Below, one piece after another: positions 17,735 through 25,653 of a DNA stretch of 64,000 nt. Position 1 is the first letter of the stretch; every line of letters begins with the position of its first letter. Location: assembly GCA_025462735.1 (NCBI GenBank), contig JAOAPC010000020.1, positions 1-64,000 on the forward strand, read 5' to 3'. This stretch comes from Acidobacteriaceae bacterium (GTDB lineage Bacteria > Acidobacteriota > Terriglobia > Terriglobales > Acidobacteriaceae). A program made the position numbers and the translations under genes. The notes under the pieces were generated by a model, which made no database searches, was not told the origin of the DNA, and saw nothing but the letters and a program-made list of their open reading frames with translations.

Positions 17735-18505
17735 TTGAAGATCCTGGTTTGCGTTAAGCAAGTGCCGCAGAAGGATGCTCCGCTGAAGCTGAACGAGAGC
17801 GGCACCTGGATCCGCGAAGACGTCTCTTACGAAGTTAACGAACCGGACGCATTTGCGCTTGAGGAGGCGCTGCGCCAAAAAGAGAAGCACGGCGGGGAAG
17901 TGGTCGCGATCACGGCCGGGCCGGCACGGGCACAGCAGGTCCTGCGCGAGGCTCTGGCCAAGGGCGCAGACCGGGCCATCCATCTGGAAGACCCCGGATT
18001 TGTAGGGCTGGACGCATTCAATACCGCACGAGCGTTTGCGGCGGCCATCAAAGATGAGAAGTTTGATCTCATCTTTACCGGGTTGCAGTCCGACGATTAT
18101 GGGTTTGCGCAGACCGGCGTAATTCTGGCAGACCTTATGGGCTGGCCGCATGCGACCATCATCATGCAGATTGAAAAGAGTGATGGCGGCATCAAGGTGA
18201 AACGCGAACTCGAGGCGGGATACTTTCAATTCGTCGAGATGCCGCTGCCCGCAGTGCTCACCATACAGTCCGGTATCAACAAGCTTCGCTATGCGACTCT
18301 AATTGGCATCAAGCAGGCGAAGAATAAGCCGCTGCGAAAAGTGACGCTGGCAGAGGTGCAGTCCGCGATTGGCGCGAATTTGCAAAAAATTGAACGCATG
18401 TATATTCCGCAGAAAACCAAGAAGACCGAGTACCTTGAAGGAAGTCCGGGGGAGATCGCAAAGAAACTGGTAGACAAGCTGCGCAACGAAATTCGTGTGC
18501 TGTAA
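17735..18505 (+). CDS. etfB: Electron transfer flavoprotein, beta subunit
   Basis: A 256-residue subunit of the FAD- and AMP-carrying electron carrier that takes electrons from acyl-CoA and other dehydrogenases. The TTG at 17735 is preferred because it gives the canonical KILVCVKQVPQKD start and follows GAGGAA at 4 nt; another in-frame TTG at 17699 has no Shine-Dalgarno. The family features NEPDAFALEEAL, AGPARAQQVLREALAKGAD, FTGLQSDDYGFAQTG and the C-terminal SGINKLRYATL are all present. It opens the etfB-small membrane protein-etfA group. A TATACT at 17691-17696 may be its -10 box, without a good -35. Confidence 0.93.
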   Translation: MKILVCVKQVPQKDAPLKLNESGTWIREDVSYEVNEPDAFALEEALRQKEKHGGEVVAITAGPARAQQVLREALAKGADRAIHLEDPGFVGLDAFNTARAFAAAIKDEKFDLIFTGLQSDDYGFAQTGVILADLMGWPHATIIMQIEKSDGGIKVKRELEAGYFQFVEMPLPAVLTIQSGINKLRYATLIGIKQAKNKPLRKVTLAEVQSAIGANLQKIERMYIPQKTKKTEYLEGSPGEIAKKLVDKLRNEIRVL

Positions 18506-18520
18506 GCAGGAGGAGAACCG

Positions 18521-18763
18521 ATGTCTGGCAAGCAGATGATTCGTATGGAAGAAGTTCAACTCGGCGGCGATGAGACCAAGGGCGCGGTTTTTATGACCAT
18601 CGGCAAGCTGCTGCTCTGGACCGACCTGATTTTCCTAGCGTTCGTATATAGCGGCATCAAGGGCGGCTCGCACTTGTACGCGTACTGGACGCTATTGCAA
18701 GGCGCGATTGGCGTGACCCTGCTGATAGTCGGATGGATACAGCGCGGCCCGCTTACCGACTAA
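18521..18763 (+). CDS. Small two-helix membrane protein inside the etf operon
   Basis: An 80-residue protein with a strong ribosome-binding site (AGGAGGAGAA, 15 bp after etfB ends). The first 20 residues are polar. Two transmembrane helices cover about residues 26-45 and 51-70, ending IQRGPLTD. I do not recognise a family. Its position between etfB and etfA, translated at high initiation strength, suggests a subunit or membrane tether for the electron transfer flavoprotein; this is inference. Confidence 0.8.
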   Translation: MSGKQMIRMEEVQLGGDETKGAVFMTIGKLLLWTDLIFLAFVYSGIKGGSHLYAYWTLLQGAIGVTLLIVGWIQRGPLTD

Positions 18764-18800
18764 TGACTGACTGATTCTTCCCAACTTATTTCTCAGATAT

Positions 18801-19796
18801 ATGCCTGAAACCATTCTGGTCGTTACCGAACAACGCGAGGGCAAACTCAACCGGGTTTCCTGGGAGACGCTGGCCGCTGGGCAGGCGATCGCGTCTGAAA
18901 CCGGATGGACGCTCGAAGCAGCGGTTATCGGGGACGGAGTCAGCGCCATCGCGAATGAGATTGCGGCCAAGAAGACCGCAAAGGTTTATGCCGTCGAATC
19001 GCCTGCGCTCAAGACTTACACGCCAGACGCATTCTCGGCAGGGCTCAAGCAGTTCCTTACATCCAGGCAGCCGAAATTAGTTCTTATGCCGCACACCTAC
19101 CAGGTGCGTGATTTCATCCCCAAGCTTGCGACGGCGATGGGACGTTCGGTTGTGAGCGACTGCATCGGATTCCGCAAAGATAAAGATGGCGGCAAGCTAC
19201 TGTTCACGCGCCAGATGTTTCAGGGCAAATTCGCCGCAGATGTGAGCCTCCAGTGCGATGCGCCTTGGTTTGTAACTTTCCAGAACGGCGCCTTTCGCGG
19301 AGACAAGGTCGAGACTGGCGCAAGCGCGGCGCCGGTGGAGGTCGTCAAAGTAGAAATCCCGGCGGAGACGGTTCGCACAAAACCACAGGAAGTCTTCAAA
19401 GAGGCCAAGCAAGCGGTCGACCTTACGCAAGCCGAAATTATCGTGTCTGTCGGGCGCGGGATTAAAGAACAAAAGAACATCGAACTCGCGAAGCAACTGG
19501 CGGATGCTCTCGGCGGAGAGATTGCGGCTTCACGTCCTATCTGCGATTCAGGCTGGTTGCCGATGGACCGCCAGATCGGCTCTTCCGGCCAGACGGTTGC
19601 GCCAAAGCTTTATCTGGCTCTGGGAATTAGCGGAGCTATTCAGCACATTGTGGGCATGAAGGGCGCGAGATCAGTAGTCGCGATAAACAAAGATCACGAG
19701 GCACCGATTTTCGAAATCGCAGATGTGGCTGTGGTCGGCAATCTTTTCGACATCGTGCCGCCGCTGATCGAAGAAGTGAAGAAGGCGAAGAGCTAA
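18801..19796 (+). CDS. etfA: Electron transfer flavoprotein, alpha subunit
   Basis: A 331-residue subunit that binds FAD in its C-terminal domain. Key family features are PHTYQVRDFIPKLATAMG in the N-terminal half, VSVGRGIKEQKNIELAKQLAD, then RQIGSSGQTVAPKLYLALG and SGAIQHIVGM, followed by AINKDHEAPIFEIAD. It pairs with EtfB to pass electrons to ETF-QO encoded just downstream. Its TAA stop codon lies inside the left copy of the repeat that brackets the next gene. Confidence 0.95.
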   Translation: MPETILVVTEQREGKLNRVSWETLAAGQAIASETGWTLEAAVIGDGVSAIANEIAAKKTAKVYAVESPALKTYTPDAFSAGLKQFLTSRQPKLVLMPHTYQVRDFIPKLATAMGRSVVSDCIGFRKDKDGGKLLFTRQMFQGKFAADVSLQCDAPWFVTFQNGAFRGDKVETGASAAPVEVVKVEIPAETVRTKPQEVFKEAKQAVDLTQAEIIVSVGRGIKEQKNIELAKQLADALGGEIAASRPICDSGWLPMDRQIGSSGQTVAPKLYLALGISGAIQHIVGMKGARSVVAINKDHEAPIFEIADVAVVGNLFDIVPPLIEEVKKAKS

Positions 19797-19832
19797 GGTT
19801 TCAACGTTTCGAAGGTTTCAAGGTTTCTGAGG
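19794..19832. repeat. Left inverted repeat of the four-helix-bundle cassette
   Basis: About 39 bp built from GTTTC words (TAAGGTTTCAACGTTTCG then AAGGTTTCAAGGTTTC). Its reverse complement matches the repeat at 20301-20340 closely, with a shared core TGTTTCAAGGTTTC/GGTTTCAAGGTTTC. It starts at the etfA stop codon and also supplies the last codons (SETLKPSKR) of the gene on the minus strand. Confidence 0.75.
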
Positions 19833-20184
19833 TTGAAAGCGAGTCGAGCAAGCGATTCAAAAGTCCTAAAACCTGGAAGGTTTGCGAATCAAGGGTCTGC
19901 TGGCCTTGTTGTTGGAGATAGCCAAGGTCGTGCGCGATTACAAGTTGAGTCTCGAGTTCGAGAATTGAACCTCGCGCCTGACCTAAGAAGTGCCGGAATT
20001 CTCCCCTCGTGAGACGACCTTGGCCCTCCGCAATATTGGAAGGAATAGAAATTGCTGCCCTTCGGACTTGGGATGTCAGGCCGAATAATTCAGACCTTGG
20101 GAATTGCTCGGTTTCTCGATAGACAAGTGTCGCGAGATCCTTCGCTTTCCTCCAGACCAGAAGTTCACGGTACGTGCGGCTCAA
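19801..20184 (-). CDS. Four-helix-bundle protein, S23 / 23S rRNA intervening-sequence family
   Basis: A 127-residue protein with the family start YRELLVWRKAKDLA, then ELFGLTSQVRRAAISIPSNIAEG and ARGSILELETQLVIA. Members form a small four-helix bundle, first known from proteins encoded in 23S rRNA intervening sequences; their function is not established and they occur in many scattered copies. The gene is antisense to the etf operon and is bracketed by inverted GTTTC-rich repeats. The C-terminal tail is encoded by the left repeat. The arrangement looks like an inserted cassette. Confidence 0.9.
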   Translation of the reverse strand: MSRTYRELLVWRKAKDLATLVYRETEQFPRSELFGLTSQVRRAAISIPSNIAEGQGRLTRGEFRHFLGQARGSILELETQLVIAHDLGYLQQQGQQTLDSQTFQVLGLLNRLLDSLSTSETLKPSKR

Positions 20185-20300
20185 GTTAGTCTCCTCGGAT
20201 TACTTTAACGGTATGAGGTCGACGCAAATCACTTCACGGTATTTGCTTTTTGATTTTGTTTCATTTCGGAATCATCGCCAAGCCCGACTGAAAGGCTGAG

Positions 20301-20340
20301 CCTTACGAAACCTTGAAACATTGAAACTTCGAAACCTTAC
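20301..20340. repeat. Right inverted repeat of the four-helix-bundle cassette
   Basis: About 40 bp (CCTTACGAAACCTTGAAACA then TTGAAACTTCGAAACCTTAC), the inverted partner of 19794-19832. It ends two bases before the ATG of the ETF-QO gene, so that gene has no separate Shine-Dalgarno. Confidence 0.75.
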
Positions 20341-20342
20341 AA

Positions 20343-22058
20343 ATGCTTATTTTCCGCAAACCTCCTGAAGACATCACTCGCCCGCAAATGCCTGCCGACG
20401 TTGTCATCGTTGGCGGTGGGCCGGCGGGAATGGCTTGTGCCTTGCGGCTTTCTCAGCTGATTGAAGAGCACAATGCGAAGAATCCCGACTCGCAGCTGAG
20501 CAAAGAAAATATTTACGTTTTAGAGAAGGCCCGTGAAATTGGCCAGCACTGTCTTTCTGGCGCGCTGCTGGATCCGCGGTCCATGCGCGAATTACTCCCC
20601 GGATTTGAAAAAGAAGCGCCGCTGGATTCGCAGGTCACGAAAGAGGCGGTGTATTTCCTTACCAAGAAGGGCAAACTCAAGTTTCCCATCACCCCCCCGC
20701 CATTGCGTGACCACGGCAACTATTTGATCTCGCTAAACCGTTTTGTGAAATGGTTGGGCGGCAAAGTTGAGGAAGCGGGAGTCACGGTCTTCACTGGATT
20801 CGCCGGATCGGAGTTGCTGTTCGATGTCGACCGGGTGACCGGCGTTCGCACCGACGACAAAGGCCTCGACAAGCGGAACCAGCCGAAATCGAATTTCGAG
20901 CCTGGGTATGATCTGCAAGCCAAAGTTGTGATTCTGGCCGAGGGCACGCGCGGTTCGCTCACCAACCAGCTCGTCAAGAAATTCGATCTGGCGAAAGACC
21001 GCAATCCTCAAACCTACGGCCAGGGAATCAAGGAACTCTGGGAAGTTCCTTCGGGTCGAATTGCCCCGGGCGAAGTGATCTACACCATGGGCTGGCCGCT
21101 TACTTCACGCGAATACGGTGGCGCATGGATTTATGGCGGCAAAAACAACATCGTCTCACTCGGATTCGTAACTGGGCTGGATTATCCCGATCCGCGGCTT
21201 GATCCGCAGCGCGTGCTGCAGGAATTCAAGCGACACCCATTTGTGGCAAGACTTCTCGATGGCGGCAAAATGATCCGCTACGGGGCGAAGTCCTTGCCTT
21301 ACGGCGGCTGGTGGGCGATTCCGCCATTGGCGGGAAATGGCTGGATGGTCCTCGGCGACTCTGCCGGCTTTCTGAATTCGCAGCGGCTCAAAGGAATTCA
21401 TCTCGCAATCAAGAGCGGCATGTTGGCTGCCGAGACTGCTTTCGAGTCTTTGAAGAAAAATGATTTCTCGGCCGCCTCACTCGGTAATTTTCAAAGCCGC
21501 GTCGAAAATAGCTGGATCAAAGAAGAGCTTTGGAAGGTGCGCAACTTTCACCAGGGGTTTGAACACGGTTTCTGGCGCGGGATGCTGCACGCCGGTATCC
21601 AGCAGTTCACGGGCGGACGCGGCATCCGTAGCCGTTATCCTGGAACGGCCGGCTACACGCGCATGAGGAAACTCAGTGAGTTACCCGCGGATGGTGGGGC
21701 GGAAGCACATTTGCTTGGACCGGCCAAGGGCGATGGCAAGCTGACGTTCGACAAACTGACAGACCTTTATCACTCCGGTACGAAACACGAAGAAGATCAG
21801 CCCGCCCATTTAATCATTCATGACACTAACATCTGCGAATCACGATGCGTTCTTGAATACGGCAGCCCTTGCCAGAACTTCTGCCCCGCGAATGTTTACG
21901 AAATGCTGGATGACTCTGCTGCGCCGAATGGCAAACGCATTAGCTTGAATCCGTCGAATTGCGTGCATTGCAAAGCCTGCGATATTCACGACCCGTACCA
22001 GATCATTACATGGGTTCCACCTGAGGGCGGAGGCGGGCCGAATTATGACGGTATGTGA
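20343..22058 (+). CDS. Electron transfer flavoprotein-ubiquinone oxidoreductase
   Basis: A 571-residue membrane-associated flavoprotein that moves electrons from reduced ETF to quinone. The N-terminal FAD site is VVIVGGGPAGMACALRL (residues 20-36), the FAD C-terminal strand is GWMVLGDSAGFLN, and the C-terminal [4Fe-4S] domain has CESRC, YGSPCQNFCP and NCVHCKACDIHDP. It ends with the family signature PEGGGGPNYDGM. Its natural place is after etfBA, and the four-helix-bundle cassette separates them. Complete and full length. Confidence 0.95.
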   Translation: MLIFRKPPEDITRPQMPADVVIVGGGPAGMACALRLSQLIEEHNAKNPDSQLSKENIYVLEKAREIGQHCLSGALLDPRSMRELLPGFEKEAPLDSQVTKEAVYFLTKKGKLKFPITPPPLRDHGNYLISLNRFVKWLGGKVEEAGVTVFTGFAGSELLFDVDRVTGVRTDDKGLDKRNQPKSNFEPGYDLQAKVVILAEGTRGSLTNQLVKKFDLAKDRNPQTYGQGIKELWEVPSGRIAPGEVIYTMGWPLTSREYGGAWIYGGKNNIVSLGFVTGLDYPDPRLDPQRVLQEFKRHPFVARLLDGGKMIRYGAKSLPYGGWWAIPPLAGNGWMVLGDSAGFLNSQRLKGIHLAIKSGMLAAETAFESLKKNDFSAASLGNFQSRVENSWIKEELWKVRNFHQGFEHGFWRGMLHAGIQQFTGGRGIRSRYPGTAGYTRMRKLSELPADGGAEAHLLGPAKGDGKLTFDKLTDLYHSGTKHEEDQPAHLIIHDTNICESRCVLEYGSPCQNFCPANVYEMLDDSAAPNGKRISLNPSNCVHCKACDIHDPYQIITWVPPEGGGGPNYDGM

Positions 22059-22064
22059 GGACAA

Positions 22065-22850
22065 ATGGCGATGATTTACAGGCAGTCGTTTCTTGTGATT
22101 CTGATTCTTTGTGCCTCTGCCGTCGCACAGACCACTGGGCCGCAAGTGACCCTGCCTTCCAGCGGCTACGCTGGGCTGGACCAGTATCGCGCTTCGCGGA
22201 TCGCGATTTTCGTCAACGACTACGGAGAACTTGCCCGTTACAAGGATGCTAATGCCGCGCTGAAGGCCCGTGCTCCAAGTGAGGACCGGGTGGTCTTTTT
22301 TGGCGACTCGATTACGGACATCTGGAAGCTCGACGAGTCATTTCCCGGCAAGCCCTACATCAATCGCGGAATCGGCGGCCAGACAACTTCGCAAATGCTC
22401 GTGCGATTTCGACAAGACGTGATTGATCTTCAACCCAAGGCGGTCGTCATGCTGGCGGGCACCAACGACATTGCAGGGAACGCGGGGCCGATCTCGAACC
22501 AAGACATAGAGGCGAACTTGGCTTCTATGGCTGAATTGGCACGGGAACACGGTATCCGGATGATCGTCTCGTCAATTCTGCCGGTAAATAACTACACGCC
22601 TGAATCGCAGGATTTTTTCGCCCAACGTCCTCTCGCGAGAATTCTGGCGCTGAACGCCTGGCTACAGGATTACTGCACCAAGAATCACTCGACGTATCTC
22701 GATTATTTCAGCGCTATGGTGGACACCAAGGGCCTGCTTCAGCGCGATCTGGCCAACGATGGCCTACATCCCAACAAGGCAGGCTTCGCTGTCATGGCGC
22801 CGCTTGCTGAGAAGGCAATCGAGAGAACGCGGCAATTCTCCGCGCCATGA
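22065..22850 (+). CDS. Secreted SGNH/GDSL-family hydrolase
   Basis: A 261-residue esterase/acylhydrolase-like protein with a signal peptide (residues 1-21, cut near AVAQ). Block I is FFGDSITD with nucleophile Ser82, block II is INRGIGGQTT, block III is LAGTNDIAGN, and block V is DGLHPNKAG with the catalytic Asp and His. It resembles platelet-activating-factor acetylhydrolase-like lipases used on acyl or acetyl esters of glycans. It begins six bases after the ETF-QO stop codon but has no evident link with it. Confidence 0.88.
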   Translation: MAMIYRQSFLVILILCASAVAQTTGPQVTLPSSGYAGLDQYRASRIAIFVNDYGELARYKDANAALKARAPSEDRVVFFGDSITDIWKLDESFPGKPYINRGIGGQTTSQMLVRFRQDVIDLQPKAVVMLAGTNDIAGNAGPISNQDIEANLASMAELAREHGIRMIVSSILPVNNYTPESQDFFAQRPLARILALNAWLQDYCTKNHSTYLDYFSAMVDTKGLLQRDLANDGLHPNKAGFAVMAPLAEKAIERTRQFSAP

Positions 22851-22982
22851 TTCTTTGTCCCTTTCTTTAAGGCAGCGCATCTATAATTGAGTTGAGTTTC
22901 CGACCGCCTTGGCCTTGGGAATACCCGGCTGGGGCGGTGGTGAGTGATTTTCTTGGCGTACTCTGCCGGTGTTCTCAGCGTG

Positions 22983-23012
22983 CTCTGCGGTTAAAAGCTC
23001 TTAACCGCAGAG
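22983..23012. repeat. Perfect inverted repeat of CTCTGCGG words
   Basis: CTCTGCGGTTAA (22983-22994), six-base loop AAGCTC, TTAACCGCAGAG (23001-23012). Flanking sequence on both sides continues with permuted copies of the same words (TTTGCG, CTCTGC), facing each other. It belongs to the dispersed repeat family seen in several other gaps of this window. Confidence 0.7.
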
Positions 23013-23048
23013 GCCGCAAAGATTTCGCAAAGGACGCAGAGAAAAACG

Positions 23049-23160
23049 CTCCGAGGGTGTAGGTGGAAACGCCTGCGCCTCCCGTTTCCGAAAGGAAACA
23101 TTGGAAAGGAGACGACTGCCGGGATTCCTCCCGCCTGCCGTGCCTTCCCTCGAAAAGCCA
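23049..23160 (+). ncRNA. Probable molybdenum-cofactor-responsive leader (Moco motif) of moaA
   Basis: The leader holds a hairpin GTTTCC-GAAA-GGAAAC (23084-23099) with a GNRA tetraloop, nested inside CTCC/GGAG pairing (23079-23082 with 23108-23111). A second hairpin GGGA-TTCC-TCCC follows near 23121-23132. A GNRA-capped hairpin inside a longer multi-stem leader directly upstream of moaA is what is known of the Moco RNA motif, which represses molybdenum-cofactor synthesis genes when the cofactor is abundant. I could not run a covariance-model search, so the assignment rests on structure and gene context. Confidence 0.5.
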
Positions 23161-23174
23161 ACGCCCAGAGTTTT

Positions 23175-23188
23175 AGGAGTTAACGCTG
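23175..23188 (+). promoter_or_regulatory. Ribosome-binding site and CTG start of moaA
   Basis: AGGAG at 23175-23179, six bases, then CTG at 23186-23188. An in-frame TAG overlaps the Shine-Dalgarno (23174-23176). No ATG, GTG or TTG lies between this stop and the radical-SAM cysteines, so a non-canonical start is required. Confidence 0.6.
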
Positions 23189-24229
23189 ATCCTCACCGAC
23201 AAATTCGGGCGCGCCATCACCGATCTGCGGATTTCCGTCACCGATCGATGCAATTACAAGTGTGTCTATTGCCGTACGGGCAACGAAGGGGCAGTTTACG
23301 GTGAGCTGCCGTTTGCGGACTATTTGCGAATGGCGCGCGTCCTGGTGTCGCTCGGTGTCACGAAGATTCGAATCACAGGTGGTGAGCCGCTGTTGCGCAA
23401 GGGCGTGGTGGATTTTGTGCGCGAGCTGGCGAAGCTGCGGCCTCAGGGGCTAAAGCCCGTCAACAAGAGTGCGGCAATTGGCACGGCTGAAGCCATGCCC
23501 TTCCCACAAGCCCTCGATATCGCGATTACCACGAATGGACATCTCCTTGCCGATCTAGCGAAGCCGCTAAAGGATGCTGGGCTGAATCGAGTCACCGTCA
23601 GTATGGATGCGGTCGATGCGGAGCGTTTCGCGCGCATCACTCGCGTGCCGGGCGGCTTCGATCATGTACTCGCCGGAGTTCGCGCTTCCCGCGAGGCCGG
23701 ACTGTCGCCGGTTAAGGTAAATTGCGTCCTCATGCGCGGGTTTAATGAGGACCAGGTTGTTCCTTTTGGCAAGTTCGCGCGCGAAGAAGGCGTGATCGTG
23801 CGATTCATCGAATTCATGCCGCTTGAGGAAGACCGGGTGTGGTCGCCTGAAGTAGTTGTCACCATGGATGAGATTCTCGAGCGCATGAGTGAATATCGTC
23901 CGCTGGTCGAAATTCCACACGAGCGCAGCGAAACCGCGCGGCGATACCGTTTTGACGATGGCATCGGCGAGATTGGGATTATTGCTCCCGTGTCCCATCC
24001 GTTCTGCGGACATTGCAGCCGCATTCGGATCACCTCGGATGGCAAGATCCGCACTTGCCTGTTTTCAGTGTGGGACCACGATCTTCACGAATTGATGCGG
24101 CGCGGCGCGTCGGATGACGATCTGGTCGGCTTCATCCGCGATGTTGTCAGCAAAAAAGAAGCGCGTCATCATATTGGTGAGCCCGATTTTGTTCCGGCAT
24201 CGCGGACCATGGTGCATATCGGGGGCTAG
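23186..24229 (+). CDS. moaA: GTP 3',8-cyclase MoaA, molybdenum cofactor synthesis
   Basis: A radical-SAM enzyme that converts GTP to 3',8-cH2GTP, the first step of molybdopterin synthesis. From the CTG at 23186 it has 347 residues, close to the usual size. The N-terminal cluster is CNYKCVYC, followed by RITGGEPLLRKG. The C-terminal cluster is FCGHCSRIRI with a third Cys in KIRTCLF. The essential C-terminal Gly-Gly (MVHIGG) is present. An ATG at 23324 would remove the first cluster and is rejected. No other moa gene is adjacent. Expression is probably controlled by the leader upstream. Confidence 0.9.
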   Translation: MILTDKFGRAITDLRISVTDRCNYKCVYCRTGNEGAVYGELPFADYLRMARVLVSLGVTKIRITGGEPLLRKGVVDFVRELAKLRPQGLKPVNKSAAIGTAEAMPFPQALDIAITTNGHLLADLAKPLKDAGLNRVTVSMDAVDAERFARITRVPGGFDHVLAGVRASREAGLSPVKVNCVLMRGFNEDQVVPFGKFAREEGVIVRFIEFMPLEEDRVWSPEVVVTMDEILERMSEYRPLVEIPHERSETARRYRFDDGIGEIGIIAPVSHPFCGHCSRIRITSDGKIRTCLFSVWDHDLHELMRRGASDDDLVGFIRDVVSKKEARHHIGEPDFVPASRTMVHIGG

Positions 24230-24330
24230 CTGTTGGCCGTCAGCCATCAGCTCTCAGCGACCCCCGTAGCCCCAGAACCGACCATCGAACGCAGAAAGTA
24301 TTTATCCCAGCATGATTTTCCAGCGTTTTT

Positions 24331-24407
24331 CCTTCGTGAAACTTCGTGTCCTTCGTGGTTTCTGCTTCTAAAATCATTCAACCGCCGAGATCGCCGAGTG
24401 CGCCGAG
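24331..24407. repeat. Dispersed word repeats (CTTCGTG and CGCCGAG types)
   Basis: CCTTCGTGAAACTTCGTGTC and CTTCGTGGTT (24331-24360) are permuted copies of one octamer. Then ACCGCCGAGATCGCCGAGTG and CGCCGAG (24381-24407) are permuted copies of another. The same two families recur at 26816-26842, 43738-43842 and 47916-47950. Confidence 0.65.
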
Positions 24408-24473
24408 CAAATCAACGAAATTGGAAGTAGCGTATCGTAGTACTTCCATCAATCTGAAGTCCGGATCTTCTCT

Positions 24474-25289
24474 GTGAGACTCTGTGCCCTCTGTGGTTCA
24501 TGTATTTTGATGTTGGGGTTGGGCACCTCCGGCTTTGCGCAAAAGACTTACCTTGGGTTTGATCGCAATGACTATCCGAGTGATCAGAACCTCAAGGTGT
24601 TGCACGAGACTTTCTCCTACACCGGGTATTGGCTGAGCAATCCTCCCGGAGAAAACACAAATAGCTGGGTTGGCAAGCGACAGGTCTTACAATCGGCCGG
24701 CTTCGGATTTCTTGTGCTGTTCAACGGCCGGCTCGACAAACAACTGCGACGAACTCCCGCCGTCCTCGGCCAAACTGATGGACAAGCAGCTATCACGTCG
24801 GCTCGGCGCGAAGGTTTTCCAGCACACACAATCATCTTTCTCGACATCGAAGAAGGTGGCCGTATGCTGCCCGAGCAGAAAGCGTATATCTACGCCTGGG
24901 TTGACGTAGTGAACGCCGCCGGATTTCGTGCAGGAGTTTATTGCTCTGGCATTCCGGCTAGAGAAGATAAGAAGACGACCGTCGTTACTGCGAAAGACAT
25001 CCGCGACAACGCTCAAGGAAGAAAAATTACATACTGGGTCACGAATGACGTTTGTCCGCCCTCACCCGGATGCAGCTTTGCAACTCCTCCTCCTCGGCCT
25101 GCAGACAGCGGAATCGATTTCGCCGACGTGTGGCAGTTCGCGCAATCGCCTCGGCGCAAAGACTTCGCCGCACAATGCCACAACTACAATCGCGACGGAA
25201 ACTGCTATCCACCGGGCATTGATCCCGCTACTCGCCTGCATGTAGACGTGAACACGGCGACCAGTCCGGATCCATCTTCCGCAAGATAG
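24474..25289 (+). CDS. Secreted DUF1906 glycoside-hydrolase-like protein
   Basis: A 271-residue protein. GTG at 24474 gives a short hydrophobic export segment ending near GFAQ (residue 23). The mature part starts TYLGFDRNDYPS and has the barrel-like features GFLVLFNGR, IIFLDIEEGG, AGFRAGVYCSG and DFADVWQFAQ of the DUF1906 family, which is related in fold to GH25 lysozyme-type enzymes. The catalytic activity is not proven for the family. The first codons are encoded by a copy of the CTCTGTG word repeat (24468-24499), so its signal peptide start may have been acquired from a repeat. Confidence 0.7.
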   Translation: MRLCALCGSCILMLGLGTSGFAQKTYLGFDRNDYPSDQNLKVLHETFSYTGYWLSNPPGENTNSWVGKRQVLQSAGFGFLVLFNGRLDKQLRRTPAVLGQTDGQAAITSARREGFPAHTIIFLDIEEGGRMLPEQKAYIYAWVDVVNAAGFRAGVYCSGIPAREDKKTTVVTAKDIRDNAQGRKITYWVTNDVCPPSPGCSFATPPPRPADSGIDFADVWQFAQSPRRKDFAAQCHNYNRDGNCYPPGIDPATRLHVDVNTATSPDPSSAR

Positions 25290-25653
25290 ATAAGACACCC
25301 AGGTGCGCGTTCACGCGAGGCGAGGGCGCCCGCGCCACATAACTAAGCACACGCTTCCAAAGTTGCACCTGCACGGCAAACAGTGCACAATGTAGCTGGA
25401 TACTCCGTACATCAGGCGCCAGAAAAAGCGACTCCTTCCGGTGCTTGCGAGCATCCAACTATTAGTAACGAGTGGCTTCAACATCCCCGTGGGCTGGGTG
25501 CCGATTCGGTTCCGAGTTTTGGAAAACGACGACGCGCAGTGAGTCCGCTGGAGCCGCTGAGAGGCTTTCAACATCCCCGTTCTGGATTTGAGCTGTTTCC
25601 ACAGGTGACGCCTGTGAAGCCGTCTCTTGCAGAGCTGAAAGCGTGATGACTAT
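25290..25653. other. Intergenic region upstream of nadA with a direct repeat
   Basis: No coding region is supported. TTCAACATCCCCGT occurs twice, exactly 90 bp apart (25477-25490 and 25567-25580), each preceded by GGCT or GGC-like bases. No promoter or structured RNA could be assigned with confidence. Confidence 0.5.

Larger units (their letters stand above)
22851..23185. other. Intergenic region with paired word repeats and moaA leader
   Basis: No gene. The first part, about 22951-23047, consists of two facing copies of a repeat made of CTCTGCG-type words, with a perfect 12-bp inverted repeat at 22983-23012. The second part, about 23049-23185, is a GC-rich structured leader of moaA. Confidence 0.6.

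Noticed and set aside
23324-24229. moaA starting at ATG 23324
   Set aside because: This would remove the CNYKCVYC cluster that MoaA needs; the frame continues unbroken upstream to an AGGAG-CTG.
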